A DNA stretch of 64,000 bases from an uncultured Paracoccaceae bacterium (GCA_905182165.1 CAJJAK010000004.1:124001-188000); one strand, 5' to 3'. Positions 34,287 to 44,125 are shown, counted from the stretch's first letter. The notes: generated from the letters alone by a model not told the origin. Made by a program: numbers and translations.

Positions 34287-35274
34287 TGCGTGCACCTAAA
34301 TTTTGGGAGAATGATAGAGCTTCGCCAGGGGTCTTATCAAACCTGCTATCACCGATCTCATGGTTTTGGATGTTTGGCACTATGTTAAGAATGAGGAGAG
34401 TTCCTAAAAAGATTAATGTACCCGTAATGTGTGTTGGCAATATTAATTTAGGGGGTGTGGGAAAGACCCCTAGTGTTATAGCTATAGTAGAAAAACTAAA
34501 AGCTAAAGGTTTGACCCCCCATATTATCTCTAGAGGTTATGGGGGAAAGTTGACGGGACCTGTGTTGGTTACTAAAAACTTTAATTCAGACGAAGTGGGA
34601 GATGAGCCGGCTGTTACTTTCAGCCTTTGCTCCAACGTGGGTTTCAAAAGATCGGGTTGAGGGAACGAGAGCAGCGATTGAAAATGGTTGTGATATTATT
34701 ATTTTAGATGATGGTTTTCAAAATGGATCTTTGCATAAGGATTTTTCAATAATAGTAGTTGATGCAAAGGTTGGTTTTGGAAATGAAAAAATCTTCCCAG
34801 CTGGTCCATTGAGGGAACCTGTGAAGGTTGCTTTCAAAAGAGCTGACCTGATAATTTTAATTGGAAAGAATGAAGATAAAGAAAGTTTTAAAAAACTACA
34901 TGAACCATTTTCTTTACCAGTCTGCAGTGCATATGTGGAAACTGTTAAGATGGGAATGGATTGGAAAGATACCCGGGTCTTAGCATTCGCTGGTATTGGT
35001 TATCCTGAAAAATTTTTTGATATATTATACCAAAAGAACGAATTATTTGAAAAAGAAGGTGCTATTTATGAGCCATGGACTAAAATGGAATACAAAGATT
35101 AGAAATGGATGCAAAAAAATATAATGCTATGTTGGTAACCACAGAAAAAGATGCCGTGCGCTTGTTTGAAGATATTAAGCCCATTTGACTCTTCCAATAA
35201 GGTTAGTAATTGATGATTGGAAAATAATTGATCAGAAATTAGAAAAAATAATTCAAGAGTTTAAAAAAAAATAA
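34286..35274 (+). CDS. lpxK: tetraacyldisaccharide 4'-kinase LpxK, three frameshifts
   Basis: LpxK phosphorylates the 4' position of the lipid A disaccharide at the inner membrane. The start (MRAPKFWENDRASPGVL) and Walker A (GNINLGGVGKTPSVIAI) are canonical, followed by HIISRGYGGKL and VGDEPAV. The frame shifts near 34612 and resumes AFAPTWVSKDRVEGTRAA, CDIIILDDGFQNGSLHKD, IFPAGPLREP. Another shift near 35090-35100 leads to KYNAMLVTTEKDAVRL and a third near 35188 restores the end LVIDDWKIIDQKLEKII, stopping at 35274. Corrected length is about 330 residues, normal. Start overlaps the kdtA stop. As an essential gene in lipid-A organisms, sequence error is the preferred explanation. Confidence 0.92.
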
Positions 35275-35339
35275 ATTACAATCACAATACTGGATAAAGT
35301 TTACAAATTTCTAATATTTATCACCTTTATATGCACTTT

Positions 35340-35359
35340 GATTATTATAGAAAATAATC
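35340..35359. terminator. weak A+T stem-loop between convergent genes
   Basis: GATTATT and AATAATC can pair around a 6-base loop between the convergent lpxK and P450 stops. The stem is A+T-rich and lacks a proper U-tract, so terminator function is only a possibility. Confidence 0.25.
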
Positions 35360-35390
35360 ACCATCAGATATCAAAATTAAGTCTTTTAAT

Positions 35391-36644
35391 TTAAATTATA
35401 TTGATTGGTAATTCTTTTATTCCATTTACAAAATTGGATCTCAAGTACTTATGTGGTGCAACCTGCTGGATAGATTTTATTCTCTTTGATAGTTCTTGGA
35501 AAAGGCAACGCACTTCTAATCTTGCTAGCCATATTCCTAAACAAATATGTGGTCCGCCTTGTCCAAACGATTGATGTTTATTTGGTTTGCGATATAAATC
35601 TACCTCGAAAGGGTTCTCGAATGTATTTGGATCCCTATTCCCTGATGCAAACCAGTATAAAACTTTGTCCCCTTCTCTTATAAATTTGTTATGGATTTCA
35701 AAATCTTCAGTAGCGGTTCTTCTGAAATAATTTACAGGGCTAGCCCAGCGGATTATTTCATCTGGCGCTGTTTCCCACACTAATGGATCATTTTTCATTT
35801 GATTTAATAATTCTGGCTGATGGCATAAAGCATGAATGCCCGCAGCTATTGAATACCTGGTCGTATCATTTCCCGCTGCCACAAGTTGGCAAAAAAAGTT
35901 TTTAAATTCAGTTTCTGATATTTTTGAGCCATCTTCAGAGGGTTGTAAAATCATGTGTAAAATCCCGTCTGTTTCACCAGCTTTTGATTTTTTTTCCATT
36001 AAAGTTTTGGCATATTCGTATAATTCAGCTCCTGCTGGTGAATTATGGGGCATCATGCGAAATTCATTAGTATCTAGTTTATCTAGTACGTGATCTGTAA
36101 AATCTGGATCAGTATTTGCAATGAGGGCATCACCTTTTTCGACCAACCAAGGTAGATCCTCTTCAGGTATCCCAAGTATACGACCCAACATTCGCATAGG
36201 CAATTCCCGAGCGATTTTTTTTGTAGCATCAAAACTACCCATTGGTAAGGTGACATCAAGAATGTCAGAACATAAACTACGAATGCTTTCTTCAAATTTC
36301 ATTATCACGGGCCCTGAAAAAGCCTTTGCAACTTTCATTCTTGAGTTTCTGTGTTCAAAGCCATCGACTTCTTGAAATGTACGTCTAGCCATATATTCTT
36401 CATAACTCTGATCTTCCATTCTGATGCCTTGCGCTGAAGTAAAGACTTTGGTATTTCCTATCATCGAAGAAATATCCTTGTGTCTAGTTATAGACCAAAA
36501 CCCTTTACCGCCGTTATAGTTTGTCCAATGAACTGGGTCATCAGCGCGTAATCTTTCAAATGTATTATATGGGACACCAGAAGAAAATGTATCATGGCTT
36601 GTTAAGTCGGAGTATGGGTCATCTACTGGATGCCAAATTGTCAT
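35391..36644 (-). CDS. cytochrome P450
   Basis: A 417-residue soluble bacterial P450 monooxygenase. The I-helix oxygen-binding motif AAGNDTT is at residues 256-262, the ExxR pair is E296-R299 in DEIIRW, the meander/PxR region contains DPNTFENPFEVDLYRKP, and the heme loop SFGQGGPHICLGIWLARLE has Cys368. No membrane anchor. The general pattern is closest to the CYP families acting on terpenes, steroids or fatty acyl substrates, but the substrate cannot be determined. It needs an external ferredoxin and reductase. It is 128 bases downstream of the SDR gene and has a candidate operator in front, so it may have its own promoter. Complete. Confidence 0.95.
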   Translation of the reverse strand: MTIWHPVDDPYSDLTSHDTFSSGVPYNTFERLRADDPVHWTNYNGGKGFWSITRHKDISSMIGNTKVFTSAQGIRMEDQSYEEYMARRTFQEVDGFEHRNSRMKVAKAFSGPVIMKFEESIRSLCSDILDVTLPMGSFDATKKIARELPMRMLGRILGIPEEDLPWLVEKGDALIANTDPDFTDHVLDKLDTNEFRMMPHNSPAGAELYEYAKTLMEKKSKAGETDGILHMILQPSEDGSKISETEFKNFFCQLVAAGNDTTRYSIAAGIHALCHQPELLNQMKNDPLVWETAPDEIIRWASPVNYFRRTATEDFEIHNKFIREGDKVLYWFASGNRDPNTFENPFEVDLYRKPNKHQSFGQGGPHICLGIWLARLEVRCLFQELSKRIKSIQQVAPHKYLRSNFVNGIKELPINII

Positions 36645-36684
36645 TTAAAAAATCCTATGATATTGTTGTCTTATGATTATCAAC

Positions 36685-36701
36685 GTAACAGAAACTGTTA
36701 C
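36685..36701. promoter_or_regulatory. 17-bp inverted repeat (operator-like) before the P450 gene
   Basis: GTAACAG-AAA-CTGTTAC is a perfect inverted repeat with 7-base arms and a 3-base centre, 41 bases upstream of the P450 start codon. Size and symmetry suit a TetR- or GntR-type repressor. No regulator gene is adjacent. A weak terminator for the upstream SDR operon is an alternative, but there is no U-run. Confidence 0.5.
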
Positions 36702-36771
36702 AAGGATAAACTTGATGGTTAGAAGTACCCATACCGTTGTGTTGGGTTTAGGGGATTTTAATTAAGATTAA

Positions 36772-37509
36772 TTATGTTCCTAATCCTTTGAGACTAGTAC
36801 CTCCACAAACATATAGAATTTGACCAGTTATGAAGCTTGATTTATTATCTAAAAAGAATTCTACAGCGTGTGCTATGTCTTCGGCAGTTCCAATTCGACC
36901 GACTGGAATATTATCAGATATTTCTTGCTGAAGCTCCCCATCTTTTGGAACTAAGTCCCAGAAATTTTGAGTAAGTACTGGACCTGGCGCAATAACATTT
37001 ACTGTTATATTGTTTTCAGCAAGCTCTAAGGCCCAAGTTCTGGCTAAACCATGAATACCGGCTTTAGTAGCGGCGTACGCAGAACGGGTAGGCATGCCCA
37101 TCGAAGCCCTAGAGCTAATGAATACGATCCTACCATTTTTATCATTTATCATGTTTGGCAATATTGCTTGAGTTAACGCAATCGGTGCTGCTAAGTGTAT
37201 ATGACTCAGAGTTAAAACGTCACTTGTTTCAACTTTCGAGAGCAAATTTGGTAAAATAATTCCAGCATTATGTACTACGCTGTTTATTTTATGCTCAGAA
37301 CTTATTAAGTCAGCTGCTTTTTTTGTTTGCTTCTCGTCTGTTAGATCAGCTTTATAACCATATAAATTTTCATGTAACCAATTAGGCATCTCCAAACCGA
37401 GCGTTATAACTCTTTCGCCCTTAGCTAAAAGACTTTTAGCTATTGAAGCACCTATTCCAGAAGTACCACCAGTAATTAAAGTTGTTTTAGTTTTCATGAT
37501 TTTATCCAT
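36772..37509 (-). CDS. SDR-family NAD(P)-dependent oxidoreductase
   Basis: A short-chain dehydrogenase of about 245 residues with all classical motifs: TLITGGTSGIGASIAKSL at the N-terminus, HNAG near residue 85, the catalytic Ser in IVFISSRASMG and Tyr/Lys in YAATKAGIHGL, and a C-terminal FITGQILYVCGGTSL. The substrate is unknown; the setting suggests dehydrogenation of a hydroxyl or dihydrodiol group in the pathway encoded by the block. The ATG at 37509 overlaps the cyclase stop (ATGGATAA), so the two are coupled; an internal ATG at 37497 is also possible. Complete. Confidence 0.92.
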   Translation of the reverse strand: MDKIMKTKTTLITGGTSGIGASIAKSLLAKGERVITLGLEMPNWLHENLYGYKADLTDEKQTKKAADLISSEHKINSVVHNAGIILPNLLSKVETSDVLTLSHIHLAAPIALTQAILPNMINDKNGRIVFISSRASMGMPTRSAYAATKAGIHGLARTWALELAENNITVNVIAPGPVLTQNFWDLVPKDGELQQEISDNIPVGRIGTAEDIAHAVEFFLDNKSSFITGQILYVCGGTSLKGLGT

Positions 37510-38290
37510 CAACTAATGCTAATACTCTAAGCGGGCTTCCAGAACCCTTTTCTATTTTTAGGGGATTTGCTATTATAATGCTACCAAAAGTGGGTAACTT
37601 ATCTAAATTTTTTAAACACTGAAGGCCGTATCGACCATTACCATGCAGAATAGAATGGGCAGGAAGCGGAGGATCAAAATCAAAAGCTTGTCCTGCATCA
37701 GTGCCAATTGTTTCAACTGCTAGCCCTATACAATCACGCTCAAAAACTAAAAATTCAATAGCTGATTTATCTGGGCCAGGTGAGTGAGCTCCATCTTTTT
37801 GCATATTGAGATATTTTTCTGTCCCAACCAATTTGTACCAATCAGTTCTTAAAGCAATCCAGTTCTTGGGTGGAATTTCTCCGTGAGTTTTTTCCCATTC
37901 TAATAAAAATTCTTTTGTAATTAAAAAATCTGGGTTAATTGCAGATTCTTTACTAATATCTACCACAACAGCTGGTGCAACAAAGTTTTGTACAGGTATA
38001 GATTCCACAGTATTATTAGGTATATCTTTGCCAGTAATCCAATGAGCAGGTGCATCAAAGTGAGTTCCTGTATGTTCATTCATTGAAATATTATTCCAAT
38101 ACCAAGCTGGGCCATTCTCGTCATATTCAGACAGGGTTTCCATTTTGAATTGTTCGCATTGACCAAATTCAGGGGGTAAGATGATTACAGGAAAATCAGA
38201 GCTCAGAGTATTAGATAGATCAATTATTTTCACTGTTTCTTCTGAGATTGCCTGTGCCAATTTTGTTAAAATTTTTGTTGATTCTTTCAT
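37502..38290 (-). CDS. cyclase family protein (kynurenine-formamidase-like metal hydrolase)
   Basis: A 262-residue member of the PF04199 cyclase family. The metal-binding motif HTGTHFDAPAHW is at about residues 72-83, preceded by IDLSNTLSSDFPV and followed by VVVDISKES and ALRTDWYKL; a second conserved part is GLAVETIGTDAGQ. Family members hydrolyse amide or lactone bonds, or cyclise polyketides, using zinc or manganese. In this setting hydrolysis of a ring or lactone product is plausible. Its start overlaps the stop of the DUF35-SDR gene by 4 bases (ATGA). Complete. Confidence 0.9.
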   Translation of the reverse strand: MKESTKILTKLAQAISEETVKIIDLSNTLSSDFPVIILPPEFGQCEQFKMETLSEYDENGPAWYWNNISMNEHTGTHFDAPAHWITGKDIPNNTVESIPVQNFVAPAVVVDISKESAINPDFLITKEFLLEWEKTHGEIPPKNWIALRTDWYKLVGTEKYLNMQKDGAHSPGPDKSAIEFLVFERDCIGLAVETIGTDAGQAFDFDPPLPAHSILHGNGRYGLQCLKNLDKLPTFGSIIIANPLKIEKGSGSPLRVLALVDG

Positions 38291-39525
38291 TGGTTCATTT
38301 CCCTAATTGCTAGTAATGGATCCAATTTCCATCTTGAAAGAATATCTTTTGCAACATCACCGACTGTGCTAATTTCTTGACCGTTATTCAGAGCTTCGAT
38401 TACAGTTTTTGCTATTTGCATATGCGAAATTTTTGGTGGCAATATATCTTGATGCCATTCATCATCTAATGGTCCAATTAATATACTATATACTTTGAGA
38501 CCAGTTTTCCGCATTTCTGAACGTAGGCTATTTATTAATGAGAGCCGTGCAGCAGAACTAGCTGCCATACTGGCATAATTCGGATGCCCAGTCAGTGAAA
38601 AAACTGATAGTAAATCGACGAATGCAATAGCAGGTCTTTCTTTGTCTCCCGAGCGTGCACTTAATACTGGACAAAATGCTTTAGCTAACCTTGAGAGCCC
38701 ACTAACATTTATATCCATGGAATTTTGTAATTCCGTTATTTTACCACTAAAAGCAACTGACCCAGGACGATTATAATAAGCGGTATTAATGACAATATCT
38801 ATTTTTCCACCATATTGTTGAGCAACTTTTGTTACACTTTTTGTGCTTAATAAATTTAAAGATACCATTTTTATTTTAGGATTATTTTTAAAACCCTGTT
38901 CTCCGTCAAAAAGCAAGTTCATATCACCATTTCCAATATAAATAGTTTCTGCTCCTGCCTTTATTAATGCTTTTGCCAATTCTTGGCCCATTTTGTTTCG
39001 CCCGTCTGATATCAACACGCGTCGATTTTTTGGAGAAACCGTAAATTGCTTGTACTGATAATCATCTTCCATATTTGCGCTAGCCTTTCTTGGTAAAGCG
39101 AATAGTGCTGGGTTCCCACTACGGTCTAACATTATATTGATTTTTAATTTATCGCCAATTTTTATATCATTATGTAAATGAGCAAAAGCAGTTGGCCCGG
39201 CATCTAATAAAATTGTTCCAATGCGCCAAGGAATGTGTTCCCGAAAGTAAAGATCACTCGTTGAGTGAATAGTTGTTTCAGCCAGTAGAATAGCTGATCT
39301 TTTTTGGGGTTTCCATATTAACTTACCCCAACATTTGGGACATCGATCTCTCGGGGGATATGTAGTTGACTGACAATCCTCACAAACTTGTAAAACAAAA
39401 TTGCCTTGAGATGCGTGGCAAGACATAGCAAGCGCAGCACGACTTCGAATAGCTGGTGTGACTTGATTAATTTTCGATTTAATTAATGGGTTTTTTTTAT
39501 TTGGGTTGCTCAAAGGTTTTATCAT
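38287..39525 (-). CDS. DUF35 Zn-ribbon/OB-fold protein fused to a degenerate SDR domain
   Basis: A 412-residue two-domain protein. Residues about 35-150 form a DUF35 module: rubredoxin-like zinc ribbon with Cys48, Cys51, Cys62 and Cys65, then an OB-fold strand set (SAILLAETTIHSTSD, GTILLDAGPTAFAHL). Residues about 168-405 form a short-chain dehydrogenase fold (RRVLISDGRNKMGQELAKAL). The SDR looks impaired: the TGxxxGxG motif is DGRNKMGQ and the YxxxK motif reads YASMA, with no lysine. DUF35 proteins partner thiolases and aldolases in CoA pathways. It overlaps the thiolase-like gene by 4 bases, so the two products probably form one complex. Confidence 0.85.
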   Translation of the reverse strand: MIKPLSNPNKKNPLIKSKINQVTPAIRSRAALAMSCHASQGNFVLQVCEDCQSTTYPPRDRCPKCWGKLIWKPQKRSAILLAETTIHSTSDLYFREHIPWRIGTILLDAGPTAFAHLHNDIKIGDKLKINIMLDRSGNPALFALPRKASANMEDDYQYKQFTVSPKNRRVLISDGRNKMGQELAKALIKAGAETIYIGNGDMNLLFDGEQGFKNNPKIKMVSLNLLSTKSVTKVAQQYGGKIDIVINTAYYNRPGSVAFSGKITELQNSMDINVSGLSRLAKAFCPVLSARSGDKERPAIAFVDLLSVFSLTGHPNYASMAASSAARLSLINSLRSEMRKTGLKVYSILIGPLDDEWHQDILPPKISHMQIAKTVIEALNNGQEISTVGDVAKDILSRWKLDPLLAIREMNQ

Positions 39526-40688
39526 CGAATGTTATCAGCTTCAATTACTGCAGCACCAGTGCAAACGCCACGGTCATAATTTACCATCCCAAAACCTGAT
39601 ATTAAACCTTTAGAAGATTTAGGTATTTGATCACCTAACGGTTGTTTTATTGATTGACGCAATGCCTCTGTTACGTTTTGATAGCCACCAGCTGCTCCTG
39701 CTTGTCCAGCGGATAGCTGACCACCATTAGTATTTAATGGAAGGGTGCCTGAAATAGTAAAGTCCGTTTTATTGATGAAATGTTTTATTTCTTCTCTTTT
39801 ACAGAATCCTAAGTCCACTAGTTGCATTGCAACAATTAAGGGGTAGTCATCATAAACCTGTGCAAAGTTCATGTCATCTGGAGTGTAACCTGATGAATGC
39901 CAAAGATCGTCAACATCTTTAGCCCAACCTCCTCTATATTGAATAGGATCTTCTGAAAAAGCATTATGTCTTTCGATAGTACTGCAGATTTTTACAGTAG
40001 ATAAATTAAGGTTTTCTGCTATTTCTGGGGTAGTAACTATAAAAGCTTCTGCTCCGGCACATGGCATGACACAATCAAAAAGATGTATTGGATCAGCAAT
40101 TAACTTCGCCTCCATATATTGCTTCATATTTAATGGTTTTTTCATAAGCGCAAATGGATTAGATAGTGCGTTTTTTCTTTGTGAAATCGCTATTTTGCCA
40201 AATTCTTTTCCAGCAATCAAGGTGTCTCCAGTCATTATAGCAAATGTAGCGTTAGGGCCTCCCTGACCATATGGATAGGTCGCATCTTGGGAGAATCTAG
40301 AAAAATTCTCTAATGTTTTTTGAAAGCTATTAATATGATTTGTATCTGCAGCTACACATGCAATAATACTTGCGTCTCCAGCTTGCACGGCGCGGGCTGC
40401 TCTACGTATAGCCATTATTCCACTTGCACCACCTGTTGGAATATGATCCATCCATTTAGGCGTTAATCCAAGATGCTGTACAATCCCAACTACAGTATCT
40501 GGACCAGATGAAAAACTTGAAAATATGATACCATCAAAGTCTTTTGGTTTAAGACCTGTTTTTGAGTTTAATTCTTTTAAAGCAGCTCCTGCCCACCAAT
40601 GAGCGGTTTCTGATGAAAACCTTTGATATGGAATTGTGATTGGAGCACATAATGAAACTCCATCATATGACTTTTGCCTTTGTTTCAT
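39522..40688 (-). CDS. thiolase-like protein lacking the nucleophilic cysteine (Ltp2/BbsB-type)
   Basis: A 388-residue member of the SCP2-thiolase group. The N-terminal half carries the expected GLTPKWMDHIPTGGASG and AIRRAARAVQAGDASIIACV elements, but where thiolases have Cys-Ala-Ser-Gly this protein has Gly87-Ala-Ser-Gly, so the acyl-accepting cysteine is absent. The C-terminal NTNGGQLSAGQAGAAGG and the late Cys in DRGVCTGAAVIE remain. Cys-less thiolase homologues such as Ltp2 work as retro-aldolases together with DUF35 domains, and a DUF35 protein is encoded by the overlapping downstream gene. A carbon-carbon cleavage role is therefore likely but unproven. Confidence 0.85.
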   Translation of the reverse strand: MKQRQKSYDGVSLCAPITIPYQRFSSETAHWWAGAALKELNSKTGLKPKDFDGIIFSSFSSGPDTVVGIVQHLGLTPKWMDHIPTGGASGIMAIRRAARAVQAGDASIIACVAADTNHINSFQKTLENFSRFSQDATYPYGQGGPNATFAIMTGDTLIAGKEFGKIAISQRKNALSNPFALMKKPLNMKQYMEAKLIADPIHLFDCVMPCAGAEAFIVTTPEIAENLNLSTVKICSTIERHNAFSEDPIQYRGGWAKDVDDLWHSSGYTPDDMNFAQVYDDYPLIVAMQLVDLGFCKREEIKHFINKTDFTISGTLPLNTNGGQLSAGQAGAAGGYQNVTEALRQSIKQPLGDQIPKSSKGLISGFGMVNYDRGVCTGAAVIEADNIR

Positions 40689-42299
40689 AACTGTCTTCTT
40701 TTGAGGCTTCTCATATCATGAAAGCCATTATTTTCCTGTGTACATTTCACAAGCTTTTTTAAATCACCACGTCGAACTTTTTGAGTAGCTGTCAACGGTA
40801 ATTCATTTACAAATTCTATTAACCCTGGAACTTTATAATATGCCATTTCATCTAGAGCCCATTCCACAATTTTTATTGCAGTATCATAAGTATCAATATC
40901 TTTATCAAGAATTATAAACACAGCGACTTCTTCACCACGAATATCATCTACCGCTGCTGCAGCAGCACAAATCTTTATACTAGCGTGTCGATTTAAAATT
41001 GATTCAACCTCGACTGCAGCTATATTTTCTCCTGAACGCCTAATAATATTCTTTTTACGATCGATAAAATATAGAAACCCAAATTTATCAATTTTTACAA
41101 TATCGCCTGTATGGAACCAACCGTTTGCCCAGGCGTCGTCAGTTGCTCTTTCATCCTTTAAGTACCCTGAGAAGAATCCATATTCCTTATTTGGACCTTT
41201 GCGTCTAATTAGAAGCTCACCTGGGGTGCCGGTTGGTGTGTTTTGCTCATCGTCGTCAACAATTCTTATTTCAACATCTTTTTCAGGCTTACCAAAGCAT
41301 GACACGCCAATCTTTCTTGGTTCTGTATGGGCACTTATTGTGCCACCACTACCCGTTTCGGTCATTGCCCAAGCCTCAATTAATGGAAAACCAAATCGAG
41401 CTTCAAATTTTGCATGTAATTTTTGGTCCTACACCAGCACCAAAGCCAAATCGCACACAATGATTATTATCGTTAATATCTGGGATATCGTTCATAAGTA
41501 TTGATGGCATTACCCCTAAATAATGAATGCACGTAGCTTTACTTTCTTTAACTGATTGCCACCAGGTTTTGGGATGAAAGCGATCTAATATTATTAAACA
41601 TCCACCTACTGTTAGCATCGCTGTAAACGAAACAGCCATTGCGTTCATATGGAATAAAGGCAAAGGCGTAATCATCCTCTCATGATTTACAGATAAACTG
41701 ATTAATCCTCCCACTTCAGAATACCAATCTCCCGAATGTAAAAAATATTCATTGCTTAATATACAGCCTTTTGGTTGACCAGTTGTTCCTGAGGTGTAAA
41801 GCAAAGCACATTCAGTCGAAGTATCTGGATCAAATATTTTATTATCTACTTCAAGAATATTAGGCATCTCATCGAAGGTTGAGATGACATCAACAGTTAG
41901 ATTCCTATTACTGATTGCTTGCTTTAATTCTGAAATTCTTTCAGGAGTAGAAATTATCAACTTCATTTCAGAATGCTCAATTATATATTCTAGCTCGGCG
42001 ACTCTTAGATCATGGTTAATTGGAACAACTGATATGCCAAGGCTATTTAATGCTAACCATATTTCTATAAAGATTGGTCTATTTTGGAGTAAGAGGCCAA
42101 TTCGTTGGCCATGACTATATCCTGCGTTTCTAAATTTTAATTCCCATACATTAACAGCTTTTTGCATGTCACTATAAGATGTGTCTCCATCATTAATATT
42201 ATAGATTAGAGCAGTTTCTCTTAATACTTGTAAAAATGGCGCATCTTTTCGTTTATTAGCTACCGCTTGGAATCTTTTATAAACAGTTTCATTTTTCAT
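40685..42299 (-). CDS. AMP-forming acyl-CoA ligase, one frameshift
   Basis: An ANL-superfamily ligase that activates a carboxylic acid with ATP and CoA. The N-terminal part starts MKNETVYKRFQAVANKRKD and contains the P-loop-like ALLYTSGTTGQPKGCILSN and MITPLPLFHMNAM. Near 41425 the frame shifts, after which FGFPLIEAWAMTETGSGG, WFHTGDIVKIDKFGFLYFIDRKK and the C-terminal lysine motif TQKVRRGDLKKL follow. Corrected length is about 535 residues, normal. Its neighbours suggest an aromatic, steroid- or terpene-derived acid. Start at 42299 follows the ring-hydroxylase beta stop by 7 bases. The lesion is probably an indel error. Confidence 0.9.
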
Positions 42300-42306
42300 A
42301 ACAGCC

Positions 42307-42777
42307 TCACATGAAAAGCTGAATATTGCTAAATGGAGCATCAAAATTAATTAAATCTATTCTCTTTAAATCAATTTTAATATTATTATCTACCAATTTT
42401 AAATCATGACTGGCCCAGCCAGAAAATCTTTCAAGAATGTCACCTCTAGTTTCGGTATACGCAAAAGCTGTTCGCGTTTTACACGTTTTATCTTCTTCAT
42501 TAATTTCTAAAATTTTAGGTGCCTGTAATATATGATGACATCGGCTCTTAGGTTTTTGGCTAAAGGTGCGCTCCCCCGATAATCTTTCTACACGGATAGT
42601 CAATAATAACATATCCTCATACATTAGAAACTGGGGTAAAGGGATCTTTTTGATTCCATTTACTTGTGTCAATTGGTTGACATCTTGATCATATAATTCC
42701 AACCACTTGTTCCATTGCATTGTATCTAACAGAAATGCTTCTTCGTAAATAAAATCGATAATTTCTTCCCGTTTCAT
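42307..42777 (-). CDS. aromatic-ring-hydroxylating dioxygenase beta subunit
   Basis: A 156-residue protein of the ring-hydroxylating beta family (SnoaL-like fold), the small structural subunit that packs with the Rieske alpha subunit. The family pattern is IIDFIYEEAFLLDTMQWNKWLELYDQD at the N-terminus, split over residues 5-31, then LSGERTFSQKPKSRCHHI with its conserved region, and FAYTETRGDILERFSGW. Its start codon overlaps the alpha-subunit stop by 4 bases, which supports a two-subunit oxygenase. Confidence 0.9.
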   Translation of the reverse strand: MKREEIIDFIYEEAFLLDTMQWNKWLELYDQDVNQLTQVNGIKKIPLPQFLMYEDMLLLTIRVERLSGERTFSQKPKSRCHHILQAPKILEINEEDKTCKTRTAFAYTETRGDILERFSGWASHDLKLVDNNIKIDLKRIDLINFDAPFSNIQLFM

Positions 42778-44120
42778 TCAGTAACCTCTAGTTTGTCGTT
42801 CATATTTAGTGTCATGTATTTTGACCAAGCATTAAATTGATTACGCATTTGTTTTTCCGACGTGCCATTAATTATTTCTGTTACATCATGTTGCTCATCT
42901 TCACTGTAAAGTCTCTGAAGGTTTACCCATTCATTTCCGTTAGATTTCAAACCTTCTTGTGCCCTTTCGTACATTTCTAGATCATCATGACCCACTATAG
43001 ATGTTGGCGCGTTTATAAATCTATTATACATTAGACTACGCTCAAAGAATTTTTTAGGTGCACCAACCAATCTAAAGCACCAACTTTCAACCAATGTTCT
43101 GTCAACACTTATTGGAATAAAATTACGTAAAATTTGAACAGCACCTTTGACCATGATATTTGGAAAATAGACGGTGTTATGTCGAACATCATTGATTATT
43201 TCTTTGGCTTTTTGCTCTCCATGTTTTTTAGTCATTAGAGCCATATAACCATCCACATCTGTATAGTCTTGATGAATGGATCCTGTAACGCCTGTGTGCC
43301 CATGGCCATTGGGCCATATTCTAATGCCAGTACTTTCATAAAACTCATATGGGCTCATAAAGGGTGCATAAAACTGAACAGCCATGGGTGTCTCTTTTGA
43401 AACGCTATTAATTTTCTCTCTTTCCCATACTCTAACAGCGGTCCCAGCACTACTTTCATGGGCCACCATTGGGTGGCAAGTATCAGTCTGGTTTTCAACT
43501 AACATCTTCCAATTACAGGTATGCATATACCTAATAGGGGAACTAATAATTTCGAGAGCGCCCTCAGGCGCTCTATCTACCATATTATCGATTGTTGATA
43601 AAGATTCTCCAAAATAGTCCTCAAACGAGGGACCATTCTTACTTAATCGGGCAAAAATAAAATCTCTATAAATTTTAACGTTTTCTACTCTTGAGAGGCC
43701 TTTAGATGCCGGAGCGTCAGAAAATCCAGTTCCGTCATATCCTTTTTTTAATGGGATTGCTAAAAGAGAACCATCTGTTTTAAATGACCAAGCATGATAG
43801 GGGCATCTAAAGAATTTACCTGTATTACCACATGGTTCAGACGCAATCTTTACGCCTTTATGGGGGCATCGGTTATATAAAACATGAATTGTATTATCTC
43901 GGTGCCTTGAAACTAAAATAGGTTGGTTGCCAATTTTGCTTGTAATAAAATCCCCAGAATTCTTAATCTGGCTAGCATGCCCAATAAAAATCCAAACATT
44001 TGGAAACAGGTGTTCCATTTCAAGTTTAAAAACTTCTTCATTGACGTAAACATCGCGATGAACTGATTTGTCTAATACCAACCCTTGAACTGCTTTTTTA
44101 TTATTCTCATATTTGTCCAT
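42774..44120 (-). CDS. Rieske non-heme iron ring-hydroxylating oxygenase alpha subunit
   Basis: A 448-residue catalytic subunit. The Rieske 2Fe-2S ligands are Cys85, His87, Cys106 and His109 in YNRCPHKGV and FRCPYHAWSFKTDGS. The mononuclear iron site is in NQTDTCHPMVAHESS with His216 and His221, and a third acidic ligand is expected near the C-terminus. The domain arrangement is that of benzoate/salicylate-type oxygenases. With the gentisate-dioxygenase-like gene in the same operon, a salicylate-5-hydroxylase-like or related aromatic-acid hydroxylation is the likeliest role, inferred from context. The reductase gene lies 5 bases upstream. Complete. Confidence 0.95.
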   Translation of the reverse strand: MDKYENNKKAVQGLVLDKSVHRDVYVNEEVFKLEMEHLFPNVWIFIGHASQIKNSGDFITSKIGNQPILVSRHRDNTIHVLYNRCPHKGVKIASEPCGNTGKFFRCPYHAWSFKTDGSLLAIPLKKGYDGTGFSDAPASKGLSRVENVKIYRDFIFARLSKNGPSFEDYFGESLSTIDNMVDRAPEGALEIISSPIRYMHTCNWKMLVENQTDTCHPMVAHESSAGTAVRVWEREKINSVSKETPMAVQFYAPFMSPYEFYESTGIRIWPNGHGHTGVTGSIHQDYTDVDGYMALMTKKHGEQKAKEIINDVRHNTVYFPNIMVKGAVQILRNFIPISVDRTLVESWCFRLVGAPKKFFERSLMYNRFINAPTSIVGHDDLEMYERAQEGLKSNGNEWVNLQRLYSEDEQHDVTEIINGTSEKQMRNQFNAWSKYMTLNMNDKLEVTE

Positions 44121-44125
44121 AAGAC

